58,965 nucleotides of DNA, taken from the NCBI RefSeq assembly GCF_016888135.1, contig NZ_JACSWB010000122.1, positions 1 through 58,965 of the forward strand, written 5' to 3'. A program made the position numbers and the translations under genes. How positions within the stretch are numbered: position 1 is the first letter of the stretch; each line of letters starts with the position of its first letter. Positions 28,310 to 36,223 of this stretch are shown here, piece by piece. Below the pieces are notes generated by a model that was given only the letters and a program-made list of their open reading frames with translations, did no database searches and was not told where the DNA came from. The DNA is from Leptolyngbya sp. CCY15150 (lineage in GTDB: Bacteria > Cyanobacteriota > Cyanobacteriia > RECH01).

Positions 28310-28624
28310 AGGGATCGATCCTTTTCATCTAGGGGCTAGCAAGTTCAGCCCATGTCGGCGAGCACCATCACCGGAACCGTGGGCAGGTTGACGACGACGT
28401 GGACGGCGACAGCGGGACAGACCAGGCGCGAGGCTTTGCTAAGTGCAGGCCGTTCCGAGGGCGAGGCGGGTGTCTTTCTAGAATCCTGGAAGGGGTCAAG
28501 GGAAACGTGAGACAGGGTGTTTAACGCCTTAACTGTGGCGGGGATTCGAGATCATCGAACCCCTCGCCGGGCTTGAGGGCGAGCGTCGGCTTACTGGCGA
28601 TATCCAGAACGGCCTTGCCATGCC
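28310..28624. other. Non-coding gap with possible decayed coding sequence
   Basis: On the minus strand one frame reads GKAVLDIASKPTLALKPGEG near 28560-28630 and another ends VVVNLPTVPVMVLADMG near 28350. These have protein-like composition but no start, no ribosome site and no family I can name. They may be scraps of the imported GC-rich block. Confidence 0.3.
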
Positions 28625-29365
28625 TCAACCTAGGAGGGCCAGCACGGCATGAACCGTCAAGTGGGCAATCATGGCGGTCTCTAGCCCGTAGCGCCAGAAT
28701 AAATACCCCGCAACTACTGCAAACAAAGAATTTTGGATCAGCAAGAGCCCCACTAGGGCTGGGGTTAACGGCAGTCCGAGGGCGATCGCATAGGGTAAGT
28801 GGGCCATAGCAAACCCTAGGGAGGAGACGGCAATGGCGACGACCACCCATCGGATCTGGGGTTTACCCTGGCGCTGCTGCCCAAATCGCCAGCCCAGCCA
28901 TACCAGCAGCGTCATCAGTCCCCAACGGATCAGAAGTTCTTCGGTGATACCGCCGTAGAGAAATCGCACGAGCAGCGGCGTGGGCTCAGCCGCCTCATAG
29001 GCGGGTGGCAGCAGCGGGCGAGACAGCAGGGCGATCGCCGTCAGTAGTGCGCCGCTGATCAACCCGCCCACCACGCCGGGCAACAGTTGAGGAACCATGG
29101 CTTTCCGCCACGATCGCCCAATGGCCAGCGCCTCTGCCCCCGGTGCCATGAGCCCTAGCCGGGGAGTCAAGAGCACGCCTATCAGCACCGCCACCGACAG
29201 CAAAACCGTGGGCTGCACCAGCATCAGTAATCTGACCACGGCGGCAGGTGGAGCACCCTCTGGGAGCGAGGGCAAAGGCAGCAACACCAGGGACATCACC
29301 CCAGCCATGCCTGCCAACCACAGCAGCCCAAACAGTTGCAGCCGAATGTTTTTATGCTTAGCCAT
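28625..29365 (-). CDS. CPBP-family intramembrane protease
   Basis: 246 residues with about seven membrane helices. The CPBP (Abi/CAAX-like) signature is present: EELLIRWG with the double glutamate and arginine, MAHLPYAIAL with a histidine, and the third-motif histidine in HLTVHAVLAL. Family members are glutamate-dependent membrane proteases; several act on bacteriocin or peptide precursors or give self-immunity. GAGGA sits six bases before the ATG. A 64-codon ORF ends only 15 bases upstream on the same strand, so the two share a transcript. Confidence 0.9.
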   Translation of the reverse strand: MAKHKNIRLQLFGLLWLAGMAGVMSLVLLPLPSLPEGAPPAAVVRLLMLVQPTVLLSVAVLIGVLLTPRLGLMAPGAEALAIGRSWRKAMVPQLLPGVVGGLISGALLTAIALLSRPLLPPAYEAAEPTPLLVRFLYGGITEELLIRWGLMTLLVWLGWRFGQQRQGKPQIRWVVVAIAVSSLGFAMAHLPYAIALGLPLTPALVGLLLIQNSLFAVVAGYLFWRYGLETAMIAHLTVHAVLALLG

Positions 29366-29380
29366 GACTCATCCTCAACG

Positions 29381-29575
29381 TCATTCTAGAATTGGCCTGT
29401 ACAAGTCAATGACACGGTCGAACGTGCCGAGTAGATGAAAGTATTGATCTGCGGTGTTATCAAGCCTTCGCGATCTTGCGGTCATAGGGTGCAGGTCGTC
29501 GCGTGGGTGATTAGAAGAAACGTAAGTTGCGTCGTTCACGTCTATTACGATTTCCTGTTTTCCCTGGGTTGTCAT
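29381..29575 (-). CDS. 64-aa ORF (YVSSNH peptide 2) directly before the CPBP protease
   Basis: ATG at 29575 with AAGGA immediately upstream. The product begins MTTQGKQEIVIDVNDATYV, then SSNHPRDDLHP, SRRLDNTADQYF and DRVIDLYRPILE. It shares YVSSNH and a looser SR-[TR]-[IL]...DQ-[QY]-F pattern with the 28-aa ORF at 27089-27175, and 21 identical nucleotides at the motif. No signal peptide, no cysteine, no membrane span. With the CPBP gene 15 bases on, it could be a protease substrate, but that is inference. Confidence 0.5.
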   Translation of the reverse strand: MTTQGKQEIVIDVNDATYVSSNHPRDDLHPMTARSRRLDNTADQYFHLLGTFDRVIDLYRPILE

Positions 29576-29766
29576 GATCCTTATTTTTGTGTTCTTTACG
29601 CGTGCATGTAGCGCTTAGATCTCGTTGCTAATTGTCTTTTCTATTGTTTTCAGGGTCTGATGGGTTATCGATGCTTCCGCCATGGGCTACTTCAAGGCGC
29701 GGACTGTATCTTGAAGTAACCTTATGTTTTTCCTTCTGGCTAGGGCTGACAACAGGATATTGCCTT

Positions 29767-30057
29767 TTAGGGAGTGGTAAATGGCTTGCATTGAAGCGTC
29801 TCAACGTTTCGGAGATAAGTCAGTTCAGGCTCAAAGTTAGAAGGACAGAAGACGTATACATTATCTTGTGGCTGACTGATGATTAAACGGTAGGCGGGTG
29901 GAAGATTTTCAGAACCCTCAATGGTTTCAATTCGAGGAATGATGTTTGGATGCACCTGAGCTAAGGATGGAAAATTGAACAGCAAGAGTATCCCGAGGAA
30001 GATTGTTGCTGCAACGATTGGCGAAAGGTGTTGGATTTTGGAGAGAATCTTGTTCAT
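29767..30057 (-). CDS. Small secreted hypothetical protein
   Basis: 96 residues. A signal peptide (IVAATIFLGILLLFNFPSLA) ends before QVHP. The mature part of about 60 residues has two cysteines in FCPSNFE and LQCKP, compatible with one disulfide. No family recognised. No good ribosome site is visible, but the clean signal peptide and cysteine pair favour a real gene. Confidence 0.5.
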   Translation of the reverse strand: MNKILSKIQHLSPIVAATIFLGILLLFNFPSLAQVHPNIIPRIETIEGSENLPPAYRLIISQPQDNVYVFCPSNFEPELTYLRNVETLQCKPFTTP

Positions 30058-30246
30058 GAGGAATTTCTCATTGGTTTATGGGACAAGTGTTTGTGCGATC
30101 GCTTCCAGTGCGCTTCAGGCGATCATCGAGAATCATGAGACCTTATCGGCAATTAGTTACCCGACATCTACATGGATGTACTAGCCATAAGATCGATAGG
30201 TTTCGGGCTAAGAATTAATTGCTTTTTCCAATGCCGATGGCGTCTA

Positions 30247-30981
30247 TTATTTCCAGGGAAGGGGAGAGCGATAGGGATTTGCTTGCATATCCAGCACTTC
30301 CCAGGTAAGAGGATCCACTTGCCCTGTAACTGGAAGGTTATATCGTTGCTGTAAATCCCTCACCGCAGATTCAGTCACAGGGCCAAAAATTCCATCTATC
30401 GCTACACCACTTGGATTTCCCAGTCTGACTGCGGCGGCTCCCAAAAAACCATTGTCTAGGAGAATCTGCTGTAGGAGTTGAACGCTGCTGCTACTATCGC
30501 CCCGTTGCAGCGTGGGTAGGGTGCTATCGGTATAGGCGGTCGCCATCAAAACGGGTGATTCTTGAGATAATTCCGGTGTTTGGGGATAACTGGAAGCGAT
30601 CGCCCCATTGGGCAGAAAAACCCCGATCAACACTGCGGCAAGGATGGTGGTTAGACGTGATTTAGACCACTTCCTACCAGATGCCTGCACAGATTCCATG
30701 TACAAATGGCTCCACTTAATCTGATCTGCTTCTGTGCCTGCAATCCAGGTAGTGCCACCCACAACTGCCGAACGGAGCCACTCTGCGGGAAAGTTTGGGA
30801 TGTCCTGGAAGATGATAGACCAATTTTTACAGCCATGCTCAATCCCCTGGAAGGCTCGATCAGGATGGCGTGGATGATTACCTTGAACGTCGGATATAAA
30901 ACAGGTTAAACGTGCTTCCGGGGCATGTTCGTTCTGTGCTGGTTGCAGTTGCTCTATGACGACGCTTTGACTAGATTTCAT
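30247..30981 (-). CDS. Membrane-anchored peptidoglycan-binding domain protein
   Basis: About 244 residues from the ATG at 30981 (MKSSQSVV); a GTG at 31038 is possible. The C-terminal 75 residues are a PG_binding_1 domain (LQRGDSSSSVQLLQQILLD, AIDGIFGPVTESAVRDLQ, TGQVDPLTWEVL). Before it is one membrane segment (LTTILAAVLIGVFLPNGAIA). The N-terminal part (NWSIIFQDIPNFPAEWLRS and neighbours) is cytoplasmic and of no family I recognise. The promoter region 31051-31080 has two TAAGAATCT direct repeats spaced 21 bp, an AraC-like operator. Confidence 0.75.
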   Translation of the reverse strand: MKSSQSVVIEQLQPAQNEHAPEARLTCFISDVQGNHPRHPDRAFQGIEHGCKNWSIIFQDIPNFPAEWLRSAVVGGTTWIAGTEADQIKWSHLYMESVQASGRKWSKSRLTTILAAVLIGVFLPNGAIASSYPQTPELSQESPVLMATAYTDSTLPTLQRGDSSSSVQLLQQILLDNGFLGAAAVRLGNPSGVAIDGIFGPVTESAVRDLQQRYNLPVTGQVDPLTWEVLDMQANPYRSPLPWK

Positions 30982-31050
30982 GATTTCTGTTTTAAGTGCT
31001 TGGGTTCTGTGTACTTGAAGTGTAATGAATTTCAACACTTCACTGCTTTC

Positions 31051-31080
31051 AGATTCTTACAGTAGTTTGTTAGATTCTTA
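31051..31080 (-). promoter_or_regulatory. AraC-like direct repeats, 21-bp phase (copy 1)
   Basis: AGATTCTTA occurs at 31051-31059 and again at 31072-31080, exactly 21 bp apart, about 70 bases before the start of the peptidoglycan-binding gene. Identical 9-mers with the same spacing occur at 40790-40819. Two helical turns between direct half-sites is the normal AraC layout. Confidence 0.65.
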
Positions 31081-31095
31081 TTGACTTTAGCAAAC

Positions 31096-31152
31096 CTATT
31101 TCGGTGTCATTCCAGTCCATCGCTTGTGGTGGTTATGGCGATCGTGAGACAT
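31096..31152 (-). pseudogene. 3' remnant of an AraC-family gene
   Basis: The minus strand reads MSHDRHNHHKRWTGMTPK then stop. KRWTGMTPK is the end of an AraC DNA-binding domain (compare FKRLTGMTPKQIR in the small AraC protein at 34355). The bases that follow also align with the sequence after the AraC remnant at 40801. AAGGAG stands before the ATG, so an 18-aa peptide could be made, but a decayed gene is the simpler reading. Confidence 0.6.
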
Positions 31153-31188
31153 GGTGATTCGCTCCTTATGCTCTAGTTGCTGATAGTT

Positions 31189-31878
31189 TCACGGCTCGAC
31201 AGGGTCGCCGAGGACGCCGTCAGTGGCTACACGCACGGCATCGGCCATGCGTTCGAGTGGTTTACTGTTTTTGATAGAGGCATGGTCGGCACCTGCCATC
31301 AGGGCGGCGCTGATGTCTTCGCTGATCACACGCAGAACCGAGGTGGCCGCCGCTGCGTGCATCCGCACCTCAAGATCGTCGGTAGGTCGTCGTAGGCGGT
31401 TCGCAATGATCTCGACAAACTCGCGTTCTACTTGATCGTTAGCCATCAGCCAGGCCGAGCGGAGCGCTGGCTCTGTGTTGGCCAGGACGGTCATCCTGAT
31501 CACAGCCTGGTCGTAAGCCTGCGTATCAGGATCTTTGGGGCGCTCCGTCACCCATGTGGTGAGATGTTCTTCAAGAGAGATCTCCCTCGGCCAGCGCCGC
31601 AAGACTGACACAAATTCCTCGGCATCCTGTACCAAGACTGGCTCGGCACAGCTCTCTTTGTTGCGGAAGTATCGCCAGAGAGTGCGTACCGAAATGCCTA
31701 CTGCGTCCGCGATCTGCTCACCGCTCGTAGCGGCGACGCCTTGCTCCCAGAACAACCGTGCCGCCTCGCGCGAAATCTCCAGACGTATTCGCTCGCGCCG
31801 CTGCTCACTCATCCTCCCTGGTTTGCGCTTGTTCTTCGTCATATCCTTGGCACCGTCACTCCTCACAACAGTCTTCAT
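31189..31878 (-). CDS. TetR/AcrR-family regulator
   Basis: 229 residues. The helix-turn-helix is AARLFWEQGVAATSGEQIADAVGISVRTLWRYF, broken here as EQIADAVGISVRTLWRYF for the recognition part. The C-terminal domain (VIRMTVLANTEPALRSAWL, VEREFVEIIANRL) resembles actinobacterial TetR proteins, and the gene is GC-rich like the hydrolase block downstream. Its own start is preceded at 31887-31922 by dyads likely to be its operator. The hydrolases at 25.5-29.4 kb on the same strand are possible targets, with two unrelated genes in between. Confidence 0.88.
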   Translation of the reverse strand: MKTVVRSDGAKDMTKNKRKPGRMSEQRRERIRLEISREAARLFWEQGVAATSGEQIADAVGISVRTLWRYFRNKESCAEPVLVQDAEEFVSVLRRWPREISLEEHLTTWVTERPKDPDTQAYDQAVIRMTVLANTEPALRSAWLMANDQVEREFVEIIANRLRRPTDDLEVRMHAAAATSVLRVISEDISAALMAGADHASIKNSKPLERMADAVRVATDGVLGDPVEP

Positions 31879-31886
31879 TTAATAAC

Positions 31887-31922
31887 TGTCACTAAATGAC
31901 AATATAGCGCTAAGTGACACTT
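31887..31922. promoter_or_regulatory. TetR operator candidate
   Basis: TGTCA-CTAAA-TGACA at 31887-31901 is a dyad with perfect 5-bp arms. It is followed by AAGTG-A-CACTT at about 31912-31922, a second dyad sharing the GTGACA element. They lie 9-45 bases before the TetR start, so autoregulation is likely. Confidence 0.55.
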
Positions 31923-32134
31923 GTTGGCAAGAGGTTGGTTTGCCAAGCAGCAAGTTTCATGTGGGCAACTAGCTATTCAGGCGTTGGACATGCCGGTAAG
32001 GGAATGACATCTGAGAGACTCCGTCACAGTCGCTAGGGGTGAGGGCACTCCTGGCGACTGCCACTATATCCGGGATTACTTTTTATACAGATTGTCTTGT
32101 TCTTAGCTAATTTGAGTGTAGTGCGTTCCAATGC

Positions 32135-32353
32135 TCAGCTTCTTTCAGATACTTGCGGTGATTTATCAGATATCAATTCTACGCTATCGATTTCATCAGC
32201 TTGTACTAGATAGGATTGTTTCAGCAACTCGGCAACTTCTTGCGCGATCGCAATCAGGACAGAGTTAATTTTAGAGTCATAGAGAGAATCAGTGTTGCCT
32301 TGGGCGATCGCCGCGTTTGCCGCTTCTAAGATGGCTTTATTTTTGGCTGACAT
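32135..32353 (-). pseudogene. Small chimeric ORF with SnoaL-like N-terminus
   Basis: 72 residues from an ATG with GAGGAGA at good spacing. MSAKNKAILEAANAAIAQG is the opening of SnoaL/NTF2-like proteins, normally about 130 residues long. The rest (INSVLIAIAQEVAELLKQ..., ending DKSPQVSERS) does not continue that family. The final bases coincide with the duplicated AraC-type operator segment at 32145-32172. I read this as a truncated SnoaL gene fused to other sequence by the local rearrangements; it may still be translated. Confidence 0.5.
32145..32172 (-). promoter_or_regulatory. AraC-like direct repeats, 21-bp phase (copy 2)
   Basis: TCAGATA at 32145-32151 and 32166-32172, 21 bp apart, embedded in a stretch resembling 34305-34340 (shared CTGAAAGAAxCTGAGC on the minus strand). 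The nearest gene start downstream is TetR at 31878, 267 bases away, so function here is doubtful. Confidence 0.4.
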
Positions 32354-32438
32354 TTGAATCTCTCCTCTGTTCAAATTGACCTTCAGCACCCAATCAAACT
32401 CCGATCCGTTTAGCAATTGCCAACGCCGTAAAGCTGGT

Positions 32439-33407
32439 CTAATTTTCTGTAAACGTCAGCACAACTTTGCCCCGTGTTCCTCCCTGCTCTAGATGTTGAT
32501 GTGCCAGAACGACCTGATCCCAAGAAAATACTGAATCAATCACTGGGCGAAGCTGATGACGCTCAATGAGTTTTGTCAAAGCCTCTAGCTTTGCTCGGTA
32601 CTGTGGTGAAAAAACAAAATGAATCGTCAGATTCTTACCCCAGGCTTTAAGAAGCGATTGCGGTATTGCAATGTCCACAATGCTGGTCAGCCTACCAAAG
32701 GGACGAAGGATGTCTAGACTACGCTGAATGGTTTCTCCGCCGATCGTATCTAGAACTAAATCAACGCCCAGTCCATTTGTTTCTTGATGAATGACGTCTA
32801 CGTAATCTTCATTTTTGTAATCAATTACCCGATCTGCACCCAGTTCTGTCACGAAATCTCGGTTTCTAGAACTACAGGTCGCAAAAACGTATGCCCCTCT
32901 CGCTTTGGCGAGTTGAACGGCGATCGAACCCACTCCACCCGCACCCGCATGGATGAGAACTGTTTCACCAACTTGTAGATTGCCCCTAGTCACTAGACAA
33001 TCCCAAGCAGTTCCGCCTGCAAGCGGAAAAGAAGCTGCTTCAATGTGCGATAGATTTGCAGGCTTTAATGCAACAATCGCTGCATCAGCCACATGATATT
33101 GGGCGTAGCTACCGAATTCTCCAAAAATTTGCGGCGAGTAATACACGCTGTCTCCCACCTTGAAATCAGTCACAGCTTTGCCAATGGCCTCAATCACCCC
33201 TGAAACATCGACTCCAATGATAGCGGGTAATTGAACCAGTTCTTTGTAATCACCACGACGAGTTTGGTAATCGACCGGGTTAATGGAGGTTGCACAAACT
33301 CTGACTAACACCTGATTTGCCTTCATGGTTGGTATGGGAACCGTTTGAATCTCAAACTTCTCGGCATCACCAAATGCAGTTAATACGGCTGCTTTCATAG
33401 ATTCCAT
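32439..33407 (-). CDS. Zinc-independent MDR oxidoreductase (quinone reductase type)
   Basis: About 322 residues from the ATG at 33407, 11 bases after AAGGAG; MKAAVLTAFGDAEKFEIQ is the family opening three codons later. Motifs: ATSINPVDYQTRRGDY, GVDVSGVIEAIG, and the dinucleotide site LIHAGAGGVGSIAVQLAKARGA. The pattern GLGVDLVLDTIGG is typical. No zinc ligands. It would reduce enones or quinones with NADPH. It is a second enzyme of this kind in the window, only distantly similar to that at 19381, and belongs to the minus-strand detoxification island. Confidence 0.9.
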   Translation of the reverse strand: MESMKAAVLTAFGDAEKFEIQTVPIPTMKANQVLVRVCATSINPVDYQTRRGDYKELVQLPAIIGVDVSGVIEAIGKAVTDFKVGDSVYYSPQIFGEFGSYAQYHVADAAIVALKPANLSHIEAASFPLAGGTAWDCLVTRGNLQVGETVLIHAGAGGVGSIAVQLAKARGAYVFATCSSRNRDFVTELGADRVIDYKNEDYVDVIHQETNGLGVDLVLDTIGGETIQRSLDILRPFGRLTSIVDIAIPQSLLKAWGKNLTIHFVFSPQYRAKLEALTKLIERHQLRPVIDSVFSWDQVVLAHQHLEQGGTRGKVVLTFTEN

Positions 33408-33554
33408 CTGTGCCAACTCTCCTTGATTTAGAATAAACGAGAAAAACTCATGGATAGTGCTCAAAATTGGTAATGATAGGGGAATGAAACCTCTGATTCT
33501 TAAGGTTTCTAGTGATAGACAGCATTACATCTTGAGCACTACCAAACTCATGTA

Positions 33555-34220
33555 TTAATGTCCACCAGAGGCCACTGGAGGAGTGGTGGCAAGGAGCTGA
33601 AGTTCCCATGCAAGAGCAACCGCACTAGCACCGCCATGCTCAAGAGTAATGTCTGATACACCCGCAGTTGTTTCTGTACGTGCCCAGTCACGTTGCCATT
33701 CAGCAAGTACAGCCATCCAGTTGATTGGAATTGCGCCAGCCTGAACCATACGGCGAACAGCCATATCATGAGCTTCCGCAGTAACACCTCCCGAAGCATC
33801 GGTAACGATGAATACTTCATAACCCTCACCAAGCGCCTGGATTGCTGGCATTGCGAGACAGATCTCGGTGTAAAGCGCAGCAAGTATAAGTTGCTTGCGG
33901 CCACTTTTCTTCACTATATCTGTAACGCTTGGATCTTCCCAGGTATTGATAAGAGTACGGTTGATCGGCTTTTGATCAGGAAAAACATCCTGTAATCCCT
34001 TAATGATATAACCCCCTCTTTCTTCAATTACTGTGGTAAGAATTGTTGGCACATTGAACAACTTTGCCGATTTGGCAAGACCAATAACGTTGTTAATGAT
34101 CATCGTAGGTTCATAGCTGTTCAAGTTGGTGAACTGGTAAGGCTGATGGTCAATAAGTACCAGGATGCTATCGTCTGGACGAAGCAGACCTTCTAGTCCG
34201 ATTTTTGGATTTTTAGACAT
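33555..34220 (-). CDS. Isochorismatase-like cysteine hydrolase 1 (YcaC type)
   Basis: 221 residues. VLIDHQPYQF holds the catalytic Asp, the Lys lies near KKSGRKQLI, and LAALYTEICLAMPA contains the nucleophile Cys preceded by a cis-peptide motif. This is the YcaC/isochorismatase-like amidohydrolase fold; substrates of YcaC-type proteins are largely unknown. No aryl carrier domain, so not siderophore EntB. A duplicated AraC-like operator at 34318-34345 lies about 100 bases upstream, downstream of a small AraC gene. A second family member is at 38026. Confidence 0.88.
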   Translation of the reverse strand: MSKNPKIGLEGLLRPDDSILVLIDHQPYQFTNLNSYEPTMIINNVIGLAKSAKLFNVPTILTTVIEERGGYIIKGLQDVFPDQKPINRTLINTWEDPSVTDIVKKSGRKQLILAALYTEICLAMPAIQALGEGYEVFIVTDASGGVTAEAHDMAVRRMVQAGAIPINWMAVLAEWQRDWARTETTAGVSDITLEHGGASAVALAWELQLLATTPPVASGGH

Positions 34221-34317
34221 GGCTATGAGTCTCCATTCAGTCTTTACTTTGCAGATACGTTCTAGTGCGTGAGCCTAACTCAACTTGAATATAAGGAGTT
34301 TCAGCGCTCAGTTTCTT

Positions 34318-34345
34318 TCAGGTTCTTGCGATGTCTTATCGAATT
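34318..34345 (-). promoter_or_regulatory. AraC-like direct repeats, 21-bp phase (copy 3)
   Basis: TCAGGTT at 34318-34324 and TCGAATT at 34339-34345 are in the same 21-bp phase as the other copies, but match each other at only 5 of 7 bases. The segment lies between the small araC gene stop and the isochorismatase start. Confidence 0.4.
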
Positions 34346-34354
34346 TTTGGGGTA

Positions 34355-34711
34355 TTAGCGAATCTGTTTTGGGGTCATGCCAGTGAGACGCTTAAACTGC
34401 TGTGTTAAATGGCTTTGACTGGAGAAGCCGACTTGTAGGGCAATGTCTGCGATCGCCAAATCTGTTTTCGACAGCATCAATTTCGCCTGTTCCACGCGCT
34501 GTTGAATCACGTACTGACGGGGAGAAATCCCCATTGTTTGCTTAAACAAACTCGCAAAATAAGTCGGACTGATATTGATCACGTCTGCAAGTTCAGTTAG
34601 CGACAAATCTCGATCAAGGTGAGTACAAATATAATCGAGTACTTGCTGCAATCGGGTTTGCGTTAAGCCTTTGCGCTTGGCTTCAAGGGTTGGTGTCGTA
34701 ATTGTTAGCAT
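34355..34711 (-). CDS. Small AraC-family regulator, DNA-binding domain only
   Basis: 118 residues, the size of MarA/SoxS rather than full AraC proteins. Both helix-turn-helices are intact: LSLTELADVINISPTYFASLF and IADIALQVGFSSQSHLTQQF, ending KRLTGMTPKQIR (the first motif begins at residue 39; quoted in part as ELADVINISPTYFASLF). No sensor domain precedes it. Either it works as a MarA-like protein or it is the tail of a longer regulator. Homologous 3' ends without the rest lie at 31096 and 40801, so this gene has been copied locally. The isochorismatase gene downstream is the obvious target. Confidence 0.85.
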   Translation of the reverse strand: MLTITTPTLEAKRKGLTQTRLQQVLDYICTHLDRDLSLTELADVINISPTYFASLFKQTMGISPRQYVIQQRVEQAKLMLSKTDLAIADIALQVGFSSQSHLTQQFKRLTGMTPKQIR

Positions 34712-34829
34712 GGTTCAAAAAATGGCAATTTGCTCAACAAAACACACAAAAGCTAGCCATCGCTCATGCGATCGCTGATTAGCACGAACAAGCAAGTCAA
34801 AGATAAATTGGGAGCAAAGATTGGGGGAT

Positions 34830-35387
34830 TTAATGACTTGCAGCCGTCATAGCTGTCATCAACTCCGTCGTGTTCCAGTGCCCGATATACCGACGTCCAT
34901 TGATAAACAGGGCTGGGGCAGTCGTTACTCCGCTCTGTATTCCGCCTTCAATGTCTTCATTGATGCGATCGATATGCACTTGTTTAGACAGCTCTTTGAG
35001 AAATTGAGGAATGTCAAGCCCTAAATCATTGGCGTACTCGACAAGATAACCATTCTCCAATCTTTGTTGATGGTCAAATAAAGTATCGGTCATTAACCAA
35101 AACTCTCCTTGGGCGGCGGCGGCTTCGGCGACTTGCGCTGCCCGTTGAGCATGGGGATAAATCTTTGTTTGTGGAAAATGACGGAGGATGAAGCATACAT
35201 AATCCTCTCCAAAAGCAGCACTCAGTTCTTGTTTGATGGCTTTAATCAGCTTGTAAACATCTGCACTTCTAGGGTCTTGATAGTCTCCATACATCACCAG
35301 CACGACCTTGGCACTTAGTACACCTTGAATCCAATCTTGGGTTGAAGGGGGTACAAGTAAGGAACTCTGGCTACGATCGTCGCTCAT
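34830..35387 (-). CDS. DsbA-like thioredoxin-fold protein lacking catalytic cysteines
   Basis: 185 residues, no signal peptide, cytoplasmic. VVLVMYGDYQDPRSADVYKLI aligns with the DsbA/NhaA-associated segment VTLVEYGDFQCPYC, but the CxxC has become DPRS. The second block LRHFPQTKIYPHAQRAAQVAEAAAAQG and the cis-Pro motif GVTTAPALFINGRRYIGHW are well kept. Redox exchange by the usual mechanism is impossible; glutathione-transferase-like or isomerase-like use of the fold is possible. The upstream region repeats a 125-bp promoter segment also found before isochorismatase 2. Confidence 0.82.
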   Translation of the reverse strand: MSDDRSQSSLLVPPSTQDWIQGVLSAKVVLVMYGDYQDPRSADVYKLIKAIKQELSAAFGEDYVCFILRHFPQTKIYPHAQRAAQVAEAAAAQGEFWLMTDTLFDHQQRLENGYLVEYANDLGLDIPQFLKELSKQVHIDRINEDIEGGIQSGVTTAPALFINGRRYIGHWNTTELMTAMTAASH

Positions 35388-35462
35388 AGGTTTAAATCAG
35401 TATCAGCCATGAAATCTAGCAATTAACTTACGCAATTAATTGACTGCATGACTGTTGGCATA

Positions 35463-35590
35463 AATTCAATATAAGCGATCGCTTTCCGTCTGTCGTCTAT
35501 AGCAAGTTAAAATGTTTATAGTATAAATTGATAGAGTCATGATGCGATCGCAGAGTAGAAGGCTAGCCATAACTTAAGTTAGAATCGGGC
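35463..35590 (-). repeat. Duplicated promoter segment, copy A
   Basis: About 125 bases align at roughly three-quarters identity, by eye, with 38805-38930. Shared blocks include AAATTGATAGAGT, TGTCGTCTA and CTTAAGTTAGA. The segment ends in the dyad TAACTTAAGTTA (35570-35581). It lies 75-200 bases before the DsbA-like gene start, so it probably holds that gene's promoter and an operator. The rest of the 35388-35806 gap shows nothing. Confidence 0.7.
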
Positions 35591-35806
35591 GCATCGATGC
35601 GTCTAGGACATACATCATTTCGCAGATGAACTGTCAGATTGGGCAGTGTCGTCCGTCAAGCGTTTTTTCCCAATAGAGTGGATTCCCAAATCGTTGAACT
35701 AGGAAATTAATAAACATAAATCTGCTGCGAATGCTTACGATTCTCTAAATACAATGCATAAAAGTAGTTCGTCCAGATCAAATTCAATCTGGACGAACGG
35801 CTCAAT

Positions 35807-36223
35807 TTATAGTTGAACTTTAGTTGCTAGCAGTGTGACCAAATCAGCATGAGCGAACACCACATCGGGATTGCGTTGAAGCGCTGCATCATACCTCACA
35901 GCAAAGTCATTGCCAGCTTCATCAGGTGTGAGTAGAATCCGAACATCAGCCATGAGAGCAGCGATCGCTTCGGAGGTGATCGGCTCATCGGAGTGGATTA
36001 CCTCATCAATTTGCACAATCAATTCTGAGAGGCGACGCAACCAGGCAAATTGATCGTGATTGATCACCAGTTGTAGCAACTCACCTTTAGAGACCTGTCC
36101 GCGCACCTGTTCGTAACGAATACGCTCTGTATCCAACAACAACTTATGCAAATGCAATAACTTGATGCGTAGATCAGTCAGCAGTTGATGTTGGGGAATG
36201 CGGTGTTGAGGTGTGTTAGGCAT
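35807..36223 (-). CDS. Hypothetical helical protein downstream of pirin 1
   Basis: 138 residues from the ATG at 36223, which overlaps the pirin stop by 8 bases and has GGAAGGA upstream. Mostly alpha-helical: LRIKLLHLHKLLLDTERIRYEQV, then QFAWLRRLSELIVQIDEVI and ITSEAIAALMADVRILL (first motif shown in part: LLHLHKLLLDTERIRYEQV). I have an impression of similar proteins beside pirin genes but can give no family name. Coupling with pirin indicates a joint role. Confidence 0.7.
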   Translation of the reverse strand: MPNTPQHRIPQHQLLTDLRIKLLHLHKLLLDTERIRYEQVRGQVSKGELLQLVINHDQFAWLRRLSELIVQIDEVIHSDEPITSEAIAALMADVRILLTPDEAGNDFAVRYDAALQRNPDVVFAHADLVTLLATKVQL

